A stretch of 64,000 bases of DNA from Mycolicibacterium litorale (GTDB lineage Bacteria > Actinomycetota > Actinomycetes > Mycobacteriales > Mycobacteriaceae). The notes below the pieces were generated by a model, which saw only the letters and a program-made list of their open reading frames with translations, searched no databases and had not been told where the DNA came from. This document shows positions 48,327 through 56,673 of the stretch, in pieces. Location of the stretch: contig NZ_AP023287.1 of assembly GCF_014218295.1 (NCBI RefSeq), positions 558,001-622,000 of the forward strand, in the 5' to 3' direction. Positions within the stretch are counted from its first letter, which is position 1; every line of letters begins with the position of its first letter. A program made the translations under genes and the position numbers.

Positions 48327-50351
48327 TCACGGCTTCGCGCGCAGAGCTGGCCACCAGATCTTCGGCCCGATCAGCGTGAACAGGGCGGGGATGATGACCG
48401 TGCGCACCAGGAACGTGTCGAGCAGGATGCCGAGGCCGACGATGATGCCGAGCTGGGTCAGCACGATCAGCGGCAGCACACCGAGGACACAGAACACCGC
48501 GGCGAGCACGATGCCCGCACTGGTGATGACGGCGCCGGTCGCCGACACCGCCCGCACGATGCCCTCCCGGGTGCCGTACTCCGGCGTCTCCTCCCGCGCC
48601 CTGGTGACCAGGAAGATCGTGTAGTCCACGCCGAGTGCGACGAGAAACAGGAACGCGAACAGCGGCGTCGAGTTGTCCAGCGCCGGGAAGCCGAACAGGT
48701 GCACGCTCGCCCAGCCGCCGAGACCGAGGGCGGCCAGTGCGCTCAGCACCGTCACACCCACCAGGATCAGCGGCGCCAGCGCGGAGCGCAGCAGCACGTA
48801 GAGCACGACGAGCACCACGGCCAGGATGGTCGGGATCACGACCAGACGGTCGCGCGCGGCGGCGGTGCTGATGTCGCGGGCCTGGGCGTCGGAGCCGCCG
48901 ACCAGCGCGGTGGAATCCGCGGCGCGTACGTTTTCGCGCAGCGCGTCGACGCTGGCGAACGCCTCCTCCGAGGCCGGTTCGGCCGACAACACCACCGACC
49001 ACTGCGTCAGTCCGCTCGCTGAGGTGCCCGCCGGGTTCGCCGAGACGACGCCGTCGGTGTCGGTGATCGCGCGCTGGATCTCGCGGGCCCGGTCCGACGC
49101 GCCGATGACCCGGGTCGGATCGGTCAACCCGCTGGGGAAGTGGTCGGCCAGGGTCTCGTAACCGGTCACCGATTCGGCCTGCACCCGGAACTGCTCGGTC
49201 TGCGTCAGCCCGATCGGGGTGAACAGCAGACCGGTGCACAGGACGGCCAGCGCCCCGATCGACACCACGGCGACCCGGGCGGGGCGGCGCGCCACCGACG
49301 AGGCGATGCGGTGCCACAGTCCGCTGTCGGTGAGCGCGGCGGCACCCTCCTTCGGGATGAGCGGCCAGAACAGCTTCTTGCCGAACAGGCGAAGCAGCGC
49401 GGGCAGCACGAGCAGCACGAAGACCGCCGCCACGACGAGCCCCGACGCCGCCTGGACGCCGAGGCTGCGGGTGCTCGGCGCCGTCGCGAACACCAGCGTC
49501 AGCAGGGCCAGCACCACGGTGGCGTTGCTAGCCAGGATCGCCGGGCCCGCGGCGCGCACGGCGACGGCCAGGGCTTCGCGGTGATCGCCGTTGCGGCCCA
49601 GTTCCTCCCGGTAGCGCGAGATCAGCAGCAGCGCGTAGTTGGTGCCGGCGCCGAACACGAGCACGCTGGTGATGCCGGAGGTGGAGCCGTCGGGCGTCAT
49701 ACCGACGCCTTCGGCGATCGCGGTGCCCACCACGGCGGCCACCCGGTCGGCGAAGCCGATCACCACCAGCGGCACCAGGAACAGCACCGGTGAGCGGTAC
49801 GTCACGATCAGCAGGAGCGCCACGACGGCGGCCGTCACCGCCAGCAGGGTGAAGTTGGCGCCGGAGAACGAGTCGGCGATGTCCGCGCCGAACGCCGGCC
49901 CACCGGTCACCTCGGCCCGCAGGTCGGCGGGTAGACCGTCGGTGGCCGCCTCGCGTAGCGCTTTGACCGCGTCGTTGAGGCCGAACCCGGACAAGTCCGC
50001 GGCCAGCGGGACCGTGGCGATGGCCGCCTTGTCGTCTTCGGACACCAGCACCGGAGGCCCGGACGGGGCGCTCTGCGCGGCGCCGAGCATGCGCTGGCGG
50101 GCGGCCTCGGTGGCGGCCACGTCGGCGGGGGACAGGGGTGCGTCGTCGGTGCGGGTGACGACGAGGATCGCCGGGGCCTGATCGCCGCCGGGGAACTCGG
50201 CGCGCAGTGCGTCGACCTTCGCCGACTCGGCATCGGCGGGCACCGACACCGGGGACTGCGAACTCGACTCCCCGCCGCCCAGCAGACCCATCAGCCCGCC
50301 GGAGACGACGACCACCAGCAGCGCCACGACCCAGGAGAAACGACCGGCCAT
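48327..50351 (-). CDS. MMPL-family RND transporter
   Basis: 674 aa with two MMPL halves, each a span, an external domain and a block of five to six spans. TM1 is near residues 5-25. Typical segments are ADSFSGANFTLLAVTAAVVALLLIVTYRSPVLFL, GAGTNYALLLISRYREEL and VALGVDYTIFLVTRAREE with the proton-relay Asp-Tyr motif. This size and layout fit the ActII-3-like MMPL group rather than the larger lipid-exporting MmpL. It is divergent from a MarR gene with an operator between, which suggests MarR-controlled efflux. The cargo is unknown. Confidence 0.88.
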   Translation of the reverse strand: MAGRFSWVVALLVVVVSGGLMGLLGGGESSSQSPVSVPADAESAKVDALRAEFPGGDQAPAILVVTRTDDAPLSPADVAATEAARQRMLGAAQSAPSGPPVLVSEDDKAAIATVPLAADLSGFGLNDAVKALREAATDGLPADLRAEVTGGPAFGADIADSFSGANFTLLAVTAAVVALLLIVTYRSPVLFLVPLVVIGFADRVAAVVGTAIAEGVGMTPDGSTSGITSVLVFGAGTNYALLLISRYREELGRNGDHREALAVAVRAAGPAILASNATVVLALLTLVFATAPSTRSLGVQAASGLVVAAVFVLLVLPALLRLFGKKLFWPLIPKEGAAALTDSGLWHRIASSVARRPARVAVVSIGALAVLCTGLLFTPIGLTQTEQFRVQAESVTGYETLADHFPSGLTDPTRVIGASDRAREIQRAITDTDGVVSANPAGTSASGLTQWSVVLSAEPASEEAFASVDALRENVRAADSTALVGGSDAQARDISTAAARDRLVVIPTILAVVLVVLYVLLRSALAPLILVGVTVLSALAALGLGGWASVHLFGFPALDNSTPLFAFLFLVALGVDYTIFLVTRAREETPEYGTREGIVRAVSATGAVITSAGIVLAAVFCVLGVLPLIVLTQLGIIVGLGILLDTFLVRTVIIPALFTLIGPKIWWPALRAKP

Positions 50352-50359
50352 GCTCACCA

Positions 50360-50388
50360 ATGTTCCCGGTATTTCAGAAACTGAACAT
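50360..50388. promoter_or_regulatory. Candidate MarR operator between MMPL and MarR genes
   Basis: ATGTTC (50360-50365) and GAACAT (50383-50388) are exact inverted repeats. Inside, TTCAG-AAA-CTGAA (50373-50385) forms a second inverted repeat. It lies 9 nt upstream of the MMPL start and 24 nt upstream of the MarR start. Confidence 0.65.
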
Positions 50389-50399
50389 CCTCTCCCCAC

Positions 50400-50405
50400 T
50401 ATTCT
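50400..50405 (+). promoter_or_regulatory. -10 box TATTCT of the marR gene
   Basis: TATTCT, 7 nt before GTG 50413. It selects that codon over an upstream ATG at 50350 and implies a leaderless transcript. Confidence 0.55.
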
Positions 50406-50412
50406 CGTCGGG

Positions 50413-50886
50413 GTGGCTGACGCCGACCGCGCCGCGCTCGAAGCGCAGATCGCCGCGGACGTGCGCGCCCTGTCGGCCGAGTCCGAGCAGATCGGCCGGT
50501 TGTTCGCGGCCCGACATTCATTGGCGCCCAACGATTTCCGCGCACTGCTGCAGATCATGGTGGCCGAGACGGCGGGCCGGCCGCTGACCGCGGGTGAGCT
50601 GCGCAGGCAGATGGGCATGTCGGGTGCGGCGATCACCTACCTGGTCGAGCGGATGATCGCCTCCGGCCATCTGCGGCGCGACTCCGACCCCGCCGACCGA
50701 CGCAAGGTGATCCTGCGGGTCGCCGAACACGGGATGGGGGTGGCGGGTCAGTTCTTCGCGCCGCTGGCCGAGCACACCACCCGGGCGATGGCGAGCCTGT
50801 CCGACGACGACATCGCCGCCGCGCACCGCACGTTCGAGAACCTGATCGACGCGATGGCGGCGTTCCGGCGCGAACTCGGTGACTGA
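50413..50886 (+). CDS. MarR-family regulator
   Basis: 157 aa winged-helix regulator. The DNA-binding region is GRPLTAGELRRQMGMSGAAITYLVERMIASGHLRRDSDPADRRKVILRVAEHG, with the wing DPADRRKV typical of MarR. The start at GTG 50413 (VADADRAALE) is supported by the TATTCT box; the frame from 50350 crosses the operator and adds non-family sequence. It likely represses the divergent MMPL transporter gene and itself. The ligand is unknown. It is convergent with the antiporter gene, 12 nt apart. Confidence 0.88.
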   Translation: MADADRAALEAQIAADVRALSAESEQIGRLFAARHSLAPNDFRALLQIMVAETAGRPLTAGELRRQMGMSGAAITYLVERMIASGHLRRDSDPADRRKVILRVAEHGMGVAGQFFAPLAEHTTRAMASLSDDDIAAAHRTFENLIDAMAAFRRELGD

Positions 50887-50898
50887 GCGCCGGTCGGG

Positions 50899-52500
50899 TC
50901 AGCGCCGGTTCAGTGTGGCCTCTTCGAGGTCGAGGCCGTACAGGACCGAGCGCAGGACCTCGTCGTCGATGTGGCCGCTGTCGCGTTCGGCGATCAGCGT
51001 CGCCCGCTCGGCGGCCAGCATCTCCAGGCGCAGCCTGCGGAACGCCGCGGCCGGGCTCTCGCCGATGTCGGTCTCGTCGCGGCCGAGTTGCTCCCACGCG
51101 GAGTTGCGCCGCCGCGTGTTCCAGGCCCGCAGGATCTCGGCCGCGCGTTCGTGCACGTCGTCGAGGGTGCCGTCGGCCCGCTGCCGGTCGAGGATCTCGT
51201 CGAGGCGCTCGGCCGCTGCCCTGGCCGCCTTGTCCTGGGCCGCGGCCGCCGCCACCGCATCGGTGTGGGCCTCGTCGCCCTGCACACCGAGCCGCCTGAT
51301 CAGCCACGGCAGCGTGAGCCCGTGCAGGAGCAGCGTGCCGACCACGACGACGAAGGTCAGGAACACCAGCTGCGGCCTGCCGGGGAACTGGGCACCGGTC
51401 AGCGTGGTCGCCGGCACCGCGAACGCCGCCGCCAGCGAGACCACACCGCGCATGCCGGCCCACGCGACCACGAAGATCTGCGCCGGGCGCGGTTCGGGCT
51501 CGCGGTCGCGCACCGCGGGCACGATCATCCGCGGCAGGTAGGCGAACAGGAACACCCACACGATCCGCACCGCGATCACCGTCGCGAGCACCGCCAGCGA
51601 CGCGACGGTGAGGACCACCGCCGAGATTCCCGCCAGCTCCTCGACCACCTTCGGCAGCTGCAGTCCGATCAGCAGGAACGCGAACGACTCCAGCAGCAGC
51701 TGAACGGCCCGCCACACCGCGGCGTCCTGCAGCCGGGTCGCGTAGCCGGCGTTCGTGGAGTGCTGTCCGAGGATCAGCGCGGCCACCACCACCGCGAGCA
51801 CGCCGGAGCCGTGTACCTCCTCGGCGAGCAGATAGATGCCGAACGGTGCGACGAGGCCGAGCGCGCTCTCGGCCAGCGGATCGCTCAGCCGCGCCCGCAC
51901 GTAGACGATGAGCGCGCCCAGCACGCCGCCGACCGCCACCCCGCCGACCGCCGCCAGCGCGAACGTCGCCAGCCCGCCGGTCCAGCTCGCCGCCCCACCG
52001 ATCGCCAGCCCCAGCGCCACCTTGTAGGCGGTCAGCGCGGTCGCGTCGTTGAGCAGGCTCTCGCCGCCCAGCAGCGTCATCAGCCGGCGGGGCAGACCCA
52101 GCCTGCGCCCGACCGCGGTCGCCGAGACGGCGTCCGGCGGCGCCACGATCGCGCCGAGGGTCAACGCGGCCGCCACGGTGAGTTCGGGCACCGTCCAGTA
52201 GGCGACCACCCCGACCGCGAACGTCGTCGCCAGGGGCAGCCCCACCGCGAGCATCCCGATCGAGCGGACGTTGCGCCGCAGCGCCACGTAGCTGCTCTCC
52301 AGCCCGGCCGACCACAACAGCGGCGGCAGCACGACATACAGCACGAGGTCCGGGTCGAGCTGGATGTCGGGCACCCCGGGGATCAGGCCGGCGGCCAGCC
52401 CGGCGACCACCAGCGCCAGCGGCGCCGACACGTCGGCTCTGCGGGCCACCGCGGCCAGCAGGAGCGCGGCGACCAGCACCGCCAGAAGTGAGGCCGTCAC
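50899..52500 (-). CDS. CPA1-type Na+/H+ antiporter (NhaP/YjcE-like)
   Basis: 533 aa. About 12 spans occupy residues 1-400: PDLVLYVVLPPLLWSAGLESSY, LGAIVAPPDAVSATAV, LGGESLLNDATALTAYKVAL carrying the CPA1 ND ion-binding pair, and VVAWAGMRGVVSLAAAFAVP. The remaining 130 residues form a cytoplasmic helical tail with AAERLDEILDRQRADGTLDDVHERAAEILRAW. It exchanges protons for Na+/K+. GTG 52500 (VTASLLAVL) was chosen because upstream sequence is basic and unlike the family. It is divergent from the UBP zinc-finger gene. Confidence 0.85.
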   Translation of the reverse strand: MTASLLAVLVAALLLAAVARRADVSAPLALVVAGLAAGLIPGVPDIQLDPDLVLYVVLPPLLWSAGLESSYVALRRNVRSIGMLAVGLPLATTFAVGVVAYWTVPELTVAAALTLGAIVAPPDAVSATAVGRRLGLPRRLMTLLGGESLLNDATALTAYKVALGLAIGGAASWTGGLATFALAAVGGVAVGGVLGALIVYVRARLSDPLAESALGLVAPFGIYLLAEEVHGSGVLAVVVAALILGQHSTNAGYATRLQDAAVWRAVQLLLESFAFLLIGLQLPKVVEELAGISAVVLTVASLAVLATVIAVRIVWVFLFAYLPRMIVPAVRDREPEPRPAQIFVVAWAGMRGVVSLAAAFAVPATTLTGAQFPGRPQLVFLTFVVVVGTLLLHGLTLPWLIRRLGVQGDEAHTDAVAAAAAQDKAARAAAERLDEILDRQRADGTLDDVHERAAEILRAWNTRRRNSAWEQLGRDETDIGESPAAAFRRLRLEMLAAERATLIAERDSGHIDDEVLRSVLYGLDLEEATLNRR

Positions 52501-52540
52501 GTCGGGACTTCTCCTCTCGGGGGACTTCTCGCAGGGTCCG

Positions 52541-52546
52541 TATCCT
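52541..52546 (+). promoter_or_regulatory. -10 box TATCCT of the UBP zinc-finger gene
   Basis: TATCCT, 8 nt before ATG 52555, implying a leaderless message. Confidence 0.5.
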
Positions 52547-52554
52547 CGACGACC

Positions 52555-52869
52555 ATGCGCAGCAGAGCACGTCGAACCACCCGGCGGGCGCAGGATACGG
52601 CCGCGTCGCCCATCTGTGAGCACCTGGCCTCGATCAGCGCCGACCCGCTACCCGGCAGTCCCGGGCACTGCGAAGGCTGCGCCGAACTCGGCGAGTCCAC
52701 CTGGGCGCACCTGCGGATGTGCCTGACGTGCGGGCACGTCGGCTGCTGCGATTCGAGCCCGCACCAGCACGCCACCGAGCACTTCCGCTCCACCGGCCAC
52801 CCTGTCATGCGTTCGGCCGAGCCGGGCGAATCGTGGCGGTGGTGCTACATCGACCTCCGGGTGGGTTGA
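52555..52869 (+). CDS. UBP-type zinc-finger protein
   Basis: 104 aa. After a basic N-terminus (RSRARRTTRRAQ) comes a compact zf-UBP domain: CEHL, CEGCAE, MCLTCGHVGCCDSSPHQHATEHFRSTGHPVM in outline, with the Cys and His zinc ligands in the usual order. In eukaryotes this fold binds the ubiquitin C-terminus, but mycobacteria lack ubiquitin. In bacteria the same domain is often attached to or encoded beside Na+/H+ antiporters, as here (divergent, 54 nt apart). A regulatory role toward the antiporter is possible but unproven. Confidence 0.85.
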   Translation: MRSRARRTTRRAQDTAASPICEHLASISADPLPGSPGHCEGCAELGESTWAHLRMCLTCGHVGCCDSSPHQHATEHFRSTGHPVMRSAEPGESWRWCYIDLRVG

Positions 52870-52891
52870 GCGTCTGGCAGGCTGGCGAGCG

Positions 52892-54184
52892 ATGACTGAA
52901 CCAACCGACGCCGACACACCCGCCACCGACCCCGGCGTTGAGGTGGCGACCGCGACGACCGCACCGGAACCCGTGGCGGAGCCGGCCCCACCGGCCGGAG
53001 CGAGGAGCACGGTGCTGCTCCTGGGCGCGGGTGAACTCAGTCGTGAACTCGCGTTGGCCCTGCAGCGCCTGGGTGCGGTCGTGGTGGCCGTCGACCGGTA
53101 CGCCGACGCGCCCGCACACGGCGTCGCCGACCGCTCGGCCGTCGTGCGGCTCACCGACGCCGAAGCCGTCACCGCACTGATCGACCGGGAGAAGCCGCGC
53201 TACGTCGTCGCCCAGTCGGGGGCCATCGCCGCCGACGCGCTGGTCGCCGTCGCCGAACGCAGCGAGGTCGACGTGTTCCCGACCCCGCGCGCCACCCGCC
53301 TGGGCCAGGACCGCGAAGGGTTGCGCCGGCTCGCGTCCGACGAACTCGGCCTCCCCACCGCACCGTTCTGGTTCGCCGGGTCCGCCGAGGAACTGGGCGC
53401 GGTCGCTCAGCACGCCGGCTTTCCGCTCGTGGTGAAACCGATCTCCGGCGCGCCGGGTGAGGGACAGTCGGTGCTGCTGCGCGCCGAGGACGTCGAACCG
53501 GCCTGGCAGCGGGCGATCGCCGCGGGCCGTATCACCCACAACCGGGTGATGGCCGAGACCGTCGTCGAGGTCGACTACGAGGTGACGCTGCTGACCGTGC
53601 GCAGCACCGGACCCACCGGTCCGACGCTGACGTTCTGCGAACCGATCGGCCACCGACCCGGCGACGGGGAGGCGCTGGAGTCCTGGCAGCCGCAGCAGAT
53701 GACGCCCGCCGCGCTGGACGCCGCCAAGTCGATCGCCGCGCGCATCGTCAACTCGCTCGGCGGCCGCGGCCTGTTCGCGGTGGAACTGCTGGTCCGCGGC
53801 GACGAGGTCTACTTCTCCGACGTGCGGGCCAGGCCGCAGGACGCGGGCCTGGTGACGCTGCGGTCGCAGCGGCTCTCGCAGTTCGAACTGCACGCGCGCG
53901 CGATCCTCGGTCTGGCGGTCGACACGATCATGATCTCGCCCGGTGCGGCGGAGGTCCGCTACGCCGGCACCGAGGCGCCGGTGGCCGAACCGTCCGGCGC
54001 CGACATCGCCGCGGTGGTGGCCGAGGCGCTGGCCACCCAGGAGAGCGACGTGCGGCTGTTCGGCCGGCCGGACGAGAGCGACGGCCGACGCCGGCTCGGG
54101 GTCGCGCTGGCCACCGCGCCGGACGTGATCATCGCCAGGGACCGCGCCCGCCGGGTCGGCGGCGCCCTGCGGAAGCTGTGGTGA
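52892..54184 (+). CDS. purT: Formate-dependent GAR transformylase PurT
   Basis: 430 aa ATP-grasp enzyme that formylates glycinamide ribonucleotide with formate and ATP, bypassing PurN in purine synthesis. A low-complexity N-terminal extension (about 30 residues, TDADTPATDPGVEVATATTAPEP) precedes VLLLGAGELSRELALALQRLG. The ATP-grasp core contains GLPTAPFWFAGS, FPLVVKPISGAPGEGQSVL and RGLFAVELLVRGDEVYFSDVRARPQDAGLVTL, all typical. It corresponds to Rv0389. The stop overlaps the next start by 4 nt. Confidence 0.95.
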   Translation: MTEPTDADTPATDPGVEVATATTAPEPVAEPAPPAGARSTVLLLGAGELSRELALALQRLGAVVVAVDRYADAPAHGVADRSAVVRLTDAEAVTALIDREKPRYVVAQSGAIAADALVAVAERSEVDVFPTPRATRLGQDREGLRRLASDELGLPTAPFWFAGSAEELGAVAQHAGFPLVVKPISGAPGEGQSVLLRAEDVEPAWQRAIAAGRITHNRVMAETVVEVDYEVTLLTVRSTGPTGPTLTFCEPIGHRPGDGEALESWQPQQMTPAALDAAKSIAARIVNSLGGRGLFAVELLVRGDEVYFSDVRARPQDAGLVTLRSQRLSQFELHARAILGLAVDTIMISPGAAEVRYAGTEAPVAEPSGADIAAVVAEALATQESDVRLFGRPDESDGRRRLGVALATAPDVIIARDRARRVGGALRKLW

Positions 54185-54645
54185 GCATGCCGCCTGAATC
54201 GGATCCGGACACCGGTCGCCCCAGCGACCGGCCCACCGCCGCGCCGTTCATGGTCGCGCTGGTGATCATTGTCCTCGTCGTGATCGGTATCTGGCTGGCC
54301 AACCTGTTCGAGGGCGACGAGCTCACCGACGAACAGCAGATCGGCCGTGCGGCGGCGGCGCAGAACGACGCCCTGCAGCGCGAGGACTATCGGGATTTCG
54401 TCGCCAACACCTGCCGAGCCGAACACCTCACCGAGCGGGAAGTGCTTGACCGGCAACGGAGTTCGTCGGCCGAACAGGGTGCCCGGTTCATCGACGGGGT
54501 GAGCGGTGTCACCGTGCAGGGCGACCGGGCCACCGCCACGGTCACCTACCACTTCGACAAGTCCGAGGACGACAAGTTCGGTGTGCCGACGACCTTCGTC
54601 CGCGAGGACGGGGCGTGGAAGGTGTGTTCGACCGGTTCCGAGTAG
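54181..54645 (+). CDS. Single-pass membrane protein with NTF2-like external domain
   Basis: 154 aa from GTG 54181 (overlaps the purT stop as GTGA; GTG 54178 and ATG 54187 are alternatives). A short Pro-rich cytoplasmic end precedes one span (about residues 21-41, FMVALVIIVLVVIGIWLANLF) and an external domain EQQIGRAAAAQNDALQREDYRDFVANTC to WKVCSTGSE, which fits the same DUF4878/NTF2-like pattern with two Cys as the Rv0361-like protein at 40515. The function is unknown. Confidence 0.75.
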   Translation: MSMPPESDPDTGRPSDRPTAAPFMVALVIIVLVVIGIWLANLFEGDELTDEQQIGRAAAAQNDALQREDYRDFVANTCRAEHLTEREVLDRQRSSSAEQGARFIDGVSGVTVQGDRATATVTYHFDKSEDDKFGVPTTFVREDGAWKVCSTGSE

Positions 54646-54664
54646 GTGTGGGACACTCACGGCC

Positions 54665-55078
54665 GTGAGCTATGCGGGAGACATCACGCCGGAGGAGGCC
54701 TGGCAGCTACTCGACGACAACCCCGATGCGGTGCTGGTGGACTGTCGCACCGACGCCGAATGGCGGTTCGTGGGGGTGCCCGACCTGTCGGCGCTGTCCC
54801 GCGACGTGGTGTTCGTCGAGTGGAACCGGACCGACGGCACCCGCAACCAGGGTTTCGTCGAGGATCTGCAGGCAGCGGGTGTCACGCCCGGTGAGCGGCC
54901 GGTGGTGTTCCTGTGCCGTTCCGGCAACCGCTCGATCGGCGCCGCCGAAGCCGCCACGGCGGCCGGGATCGGGCCGTCGTACAACATCCTCGACGGCTTC
55001 GAGGGTGACCTCGACGAGCAGAGGCACCGTGGACGCACCGGCTGGAAGGCCGTCGGACTGCCGTGGCGGCAGTCATGA
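54665..55078 (+). CDS. Rhodanese-domain sulfurtransferase (Rv0390-like)
   Basis: 137 aa single rhodanese domain. VLVDCRTDAEWRFVG is the first CH2-like motif; the catalytic loop VVFLCRSGNRSIGAAEAATAAG contains the persulfide Cys; YNILDGFEGDLDE ends the fold. It is coupled (ATGA) to metZ, as in M. tuberculosis, which suggests it handles sulfur for homocysteine synthesis; this link is inference from gene order. GTG 54665 is the best start, 19 nt after the membrane protein stop. Confidence 0.9.
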   Translation: MSYAGDITPEEAWQLLDDNPDAVLVDCRTDAEWRFVGVPDLSALSRDVVFVEWNRTDGTRNQGFVEDLQAAGVTPGERPVVFLCRSGNRSIGAAEAATAAGIGPSYNILDGFEGDLDEQRHRGRTGWKAVGLPWRQS

Positions 55079-56286
55079 GCGCCGAGGTTCCGTCGGTCCG
55101 CCGGCCCGCGGCGCTGCCCGACGGTGTCAGCCAGGCCACCCTCGGCGTGCGCGGCGGGCTGCTGCGCTCGGGGTTCGAGGAGACCGCCGAGGCGATGTAT
55201 CTGACGTCGGGCTACGTGTACGCCTCGGCGGCCGAGGCGGAGAAGGCGTTCACCGGCGAGATCGACCGGTATGTGTACTCGCGCTACGGCAATCCGACGA
55301 TCTCGATGTTCGAGGAGCGGCTGCGGCTGATCGAGGATGCGCCGGCCTGCTTCGCGACCGCGACGGGGATGGCGGCGGTGTTCACGTCGCTGGGCGCGCT
55401 GCTGGGAGCCGGTGACCGGTTGGTGGCGGCGCGCAGCCTGTTCGGCTCGTGCTTCGTGGTGTGCAACGAGATCCTGCCGCGCTGGGGTGTGGAGACGGTG
55501 TTCGTCGACGGCGACGACCTCGCGCAGTGGGAGGAGGCTCTGTCGGTGCCCACCCAGGCGGTGTTCTTCGAGACGCCGTCGAACCCGATGCAGACGCTGG
55601 TCGACATCGCAGCGGTGACGGAGATGGCCCACGCTGCGGGCGCGAAAGTGGTGTTGGACAACGTCTTCGCGACGCCACTACTGCAGCAGGGTTTTCCGCT
55701 GGGGGTCGACGTCGTCGTCTATTCCGGAACCAAGCACATCGACGGGCAGGGCCGGGTGCTCGGCGGGGCGATCCTCGGGTCGCAGGAGTACATCGACGGC
55801 CCGGTGCAGAAGTTGATGCGCCACACGGGTCCGGCGATCAGCGCGTTCAACGCGTGGACGCTGCTGAAGGGGCTGGAGACGCTGGCCGTGCGGGTCGAGC
55901 ACTCCAACCGCTCGGCACAGCGGATCGCGGAGTTCCTGGAGGGACACCCGTCGGTGGGTTGGGTGAAATACCCGTTCCTGGAATCACATCCGCAGTACGA
56001 CTTGGCGAAGCGGCAGATGAGCGGCGGCGGCACCGTCATCACGTTCGAACTCCCCGGCGGCAAGGAGCGGGCTTTCGAGGTGCTCGACAAGCTGCAGCTG
56101 ATCGACATCTCCAACAACCTCGGCGACGCGAAGTCACTGATCACCCACCCCGCCACCACGACGCACCGGGCGATGGGTCCGGAGGGGCGTGCGGCGATCG
56201 GGCTGGGCGACGGTGTGGTTCGCGTGTCGATCGGGCTCGAGGGCACCGATGACCTGATCGCCGACCTGGACCGGGCGCTGAGCTGA
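55075..56286 (+). CDS. metZ: O-succinylhomoserine sulfhydrylase
   Basis: 403 aa PLP enzyme of the Cys/Met metabolism family making homocysteine directly from O-succinylhomoserine and sulfide. Seen are YSRYGNPTISMFEERL, FFETPSNPMQTLVDI, and VYSGTKHIDGQGRVLGG with the PLP-binding Lys. The C-terminal ISNNLGDAKSLITHPATTTHRAMGPEGRA is typical of MetZ. It corresponds to Rv0391. ATG 55075 overlaps the rhodanese stop by 4 nt. Confidence 0.95.
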   Translation: MSAEVPSVRRPAALPDGVSQATLGVRGGLLRSGFEETAEAMYLTSGYVYASAAEAEKAFTGEIDRYVYSRYGNPTISMFEERLRLIEDAPACFATATGMAAVFTSLGALLGAGDRLVAARSLFGSCFVVCNEILPRWGVETVFVDGDDLAQWEEALSVPTQAVFFETPSNPMQTLVDIAAVTEMAHAAGAKVVLDNVFATPLLQQGFPLGVDVVVYSGTKHIDGQGRVLGGAILGSQEYIDGPVQKLMRHTGPAISAFNAWTLLKGLETLAVRVEHSNRSAQRIAEFLEGHPSVGWVKYPFLESHPQYDLAKRQMSGGGTVITFELPGGKERAFEVLDKLQLIDISNNLGDAKSLITHPATTTHRAMGPEGRAAIGLGDGVVRVSIGLEGTDDLIADLDRALS

Positions 56287-56664
56287 GTGTCCCGCAAGTC
56301 CGAGGCGAAGAAGGCGCGCCGGCGTAAGCGGTTGGCGGCGCGCGGACCGCGGTTCGTGTCCGTTGAGGACGACGGTCTACTCGTCGACGACGTGATCACG
56401 TCACGCGGTTGGGAATTCGACGTCGAGTTCTCGACCGACGAGATGGTGACGTGGTACTACCCGGCTTCGGTCCTCGACACCGACGACGAGGCGGTCGAGA
56501 CGGTGACGCGGATCTGGCTGACAGAGGACGAGCAGTGGCACGTCATCCTGGTCGGATCGGGCGCCGACGGGATCGACTACGTGTTCTCGGCGGAGTCGCT
56601 GCTGGAGAATCTCGAGACCATCGAGGCATATCGCGCGGGGGATGCGCTACCGGATTTCGAGTAG
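56287..56664 (+). CDS. Small conserved acidic protein, unknown
   Basis: 125 aa. A very basic N-terminus (SRKSEAKKARRRKRLAARGPRF) precedes an acidic alpha/beta body with DEMVTWYYPASVLDTDDEAVETVTRIWLTEDEQWHVILVGSG and DYVFSAESLLENLETIE. The basic head could contact nucleic acid or the membrane surface. GTG 56287 directly follows the metZ stop (TGAGTG), so it is part of that operon. No family is recognised with certainty. Confidence 0.7.
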   Translation: MSRKSEAKKARRRKRLAARGPRFVSVEDDGLLVDDVITSRGWEFDVEFSTDEMVTWYYPASVLDTDDEAVETVTRIWLTEDEQWHVILVGSGADGIDYVFSAESLLENLETIEAYRAGDALPDFE

Positions 56665-56673
56665 CTTCGGAGC

